From contig SUYU01000009.1 in the NCBI GenBank assembly GCA_015060245.1, forward strand, positions 1 through 64,000: a stretch of DNA of 64,000 bases, in the 5' to 3' direction. This DNA is from Bacteroidales bacterium. Lineage in GTDB: Bacteria; Bacteroidota; Bacteroidia; Bacteroidales; UBA932. Made by a program: the position numbers and the translations under genes. A model generated the notes under the pieces. The model saw only the letters and a program-made list of their open reading frames with translations, ran no database searches and was not told the origin of the DNA. Below, in pieces: positions 63,530 to 64,000 of this stretch (its first letter is position 1; each line of letters starts with the position of its first letter).

Positions 63530-64000
63530 CTATAGCATTCCTTTAATGAAACTTGCATAATTGCTCCAGTTGGTTGCTTGCTTGTAAGCGCTCTCCGAGG
63601 CGGTAGGAACATAAATTGATTCCACTCCTAATGAAGTATAAGCAAATGCACCGGTTCCTAAAGTTGGAGGTGTTGATGGTTTGCAGTAGACATTTCTCAA
63701 GTTTGAACAACGATAAAATGCCGAAGATCCAATGTTTGTTACTCCACCTGGAATAACGATTGAATTCAAGGCCTCGCAACCATAAAAGGCACTCTCTCCA
63801 ATTGTGGTTACCCCATCTGGAAGAGAGATTGTATTCAATTGGGAGCAGTTATAGAAGGCATATGCTCCAATAGATGTTACGCTATCTGGAAGAGTAACGG
63901 ATGTTAAGCCTGAGCAATTTTCAAATGTGCGCTCTCCAACAGACGTTACCCCATTTGGAAGGGTAATGGAGTAGAGCAAAGAACACTCAGAGAATGCTTG
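63530..64000 (-). CDS. BspA-type leucine-rich-repeat protein, partial (runs off the right edge)
   Basis: The C-terminal end of a surface protein with LRR_5 (Treponema/BspA) repeats. At least five units of about 23 residues are seen, such as SITLPNGVTSVGERTFENCS and SVTLPDSVTSIGAYAFYNCS. The reading frame stays open to the last base of the window (QAFSECSLLYS), so the gene continues to the right. It ends with YVPTASESAYKQATNWSNYA and SFIKGML, the usual capping sequence of these proteins. In other Bacteroidota, BspA-like proteins bind host matrix or other bacteria, but this copy's ligand is unknown. Confidence 0.88.
   Translation of the reverse strand, partial: QAFSECSLLYSITLPNGVTSVGERTFENCSGLTSVTLPDSVTSIGAYAFYNCSQLNTISLPDGVTTIGESAFYGCEALNSIVIPGGVTNIGSSAFYRCSNLRNVYCKPSTPPTLGTGAFAYTSLGVESIYVPTASESAYKQATNWSNYASFIKGML

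Noticed and set aside
63530-63979. BspA-like gene beginning at the TTG at 63979
   Set aside because: The frame stays open to the window edge with another repeat unit, so the gene is partial and begins outside.

Overview
The window is one contiguous chromosomal stretch from a member of the Bacteroidota, most likely order Bacteroidales. The evidence is consistent across the sequence. Genes start without recognisable Shine-Dalgarno sites. Many start downstream of a TAnnTTTG box, the Bacteroidota sigma -7 element. Lineage markers are present: a B-type succinate dehydrogenase/fumarate reductase pair, a TonB of Bacteroidota architecture, DUF4251, a GldE-like protein, three 6-bladed beta-propeller proteins ending in a conserved EESNPVL motif, and a BspA-type leucine-rich protein. 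Family or genus cannot be fixed from the sequence alone. I see no rRNA, CRISPR array, transposase or phage gene. The only RNA gene found is tRNA-Gln(UUG).

Layout. At 0.2-4.7 kb are ychF (+), an acyl-CoA ligase and a beta-propeller protein. At 4.9-15.8 kb a long minus-strand run, probably one operon, reads mfd, coaX, outer-membrane protein, TPR protein, lptC, CNNM/CorC protein, ppiD. A 416-bp AT-rich gap (15.8-16.2 kb) carries DnaA-box-like 9-mers. At 16.2-31.7 kb come ruvB, an Ntn hydrolase, a GH20 hexosaminidase, a DUF4251 protein, sdhA-sdhB (without sdhC), a second beta-propeller, an alpha/beta hydrolase, a P1 peptidase, hflX, tonB, mdh and ybeY. At 32.0-34.2 kb is mnmG, which has an unusual insertion of about 100 residues; one parS-like site lies inside it and another directly after its stop codon. 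At 34.5-45.2 kb are a repeat-bearing GNAT protein, threonine aldolase, gcvH, ruvA, a sufS-sufE-sufT-folK cluster, glyS and a dihydroorotate-dehydrogenase-like gene. At 45.3-53.7 kb are a third beta-propeller behind a pentanucleotide-repeat promoter, a HerA-like ATPase, catalase, tRNA-Gln, tadA, a YqaA-like membrane protein and groES-groEL. At 53.8-58 kb are a phosphopantetheinyl transferase, gldE-like, DUF2156 and S37 peptidase genes, all on the minus strand.

The most accessory-looking part is 58.0-64.0 kb. A membrane-anchored Ser/Thr kinase is transcribed divergently from a three-gene envelope operon: a WG-repeat-like lipoprotein, an LPP20-like protein and a beta-barrel protein with a PEGA-like N-terminus. 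A small predicted DNA-binding protein lies on the far side of the kinase. A BspA-type leucine-rich-repeat gene runs off the window edge. The kinase and the lipoprotein have closely spaced divergent -7 boxes and are probably controlled together.

Most genes are housekeeping: DNA repair (mfd, ruvA, ruvB), tRNA modification (mnmG, tadA), translation (glyS, ychF, hflX, ybeY), Fe-S assembly (suf), anaerobic respiration (sdhAB, mdh), envelope biogenesis (lptC, ppiD, tonB) and protein folding (groESL). The parS-like sites, the DnaA-box-rich gap and the change of gene orientation at about 16 kb together suggest that the window lies near the replication origin; this is inference and was not tested.
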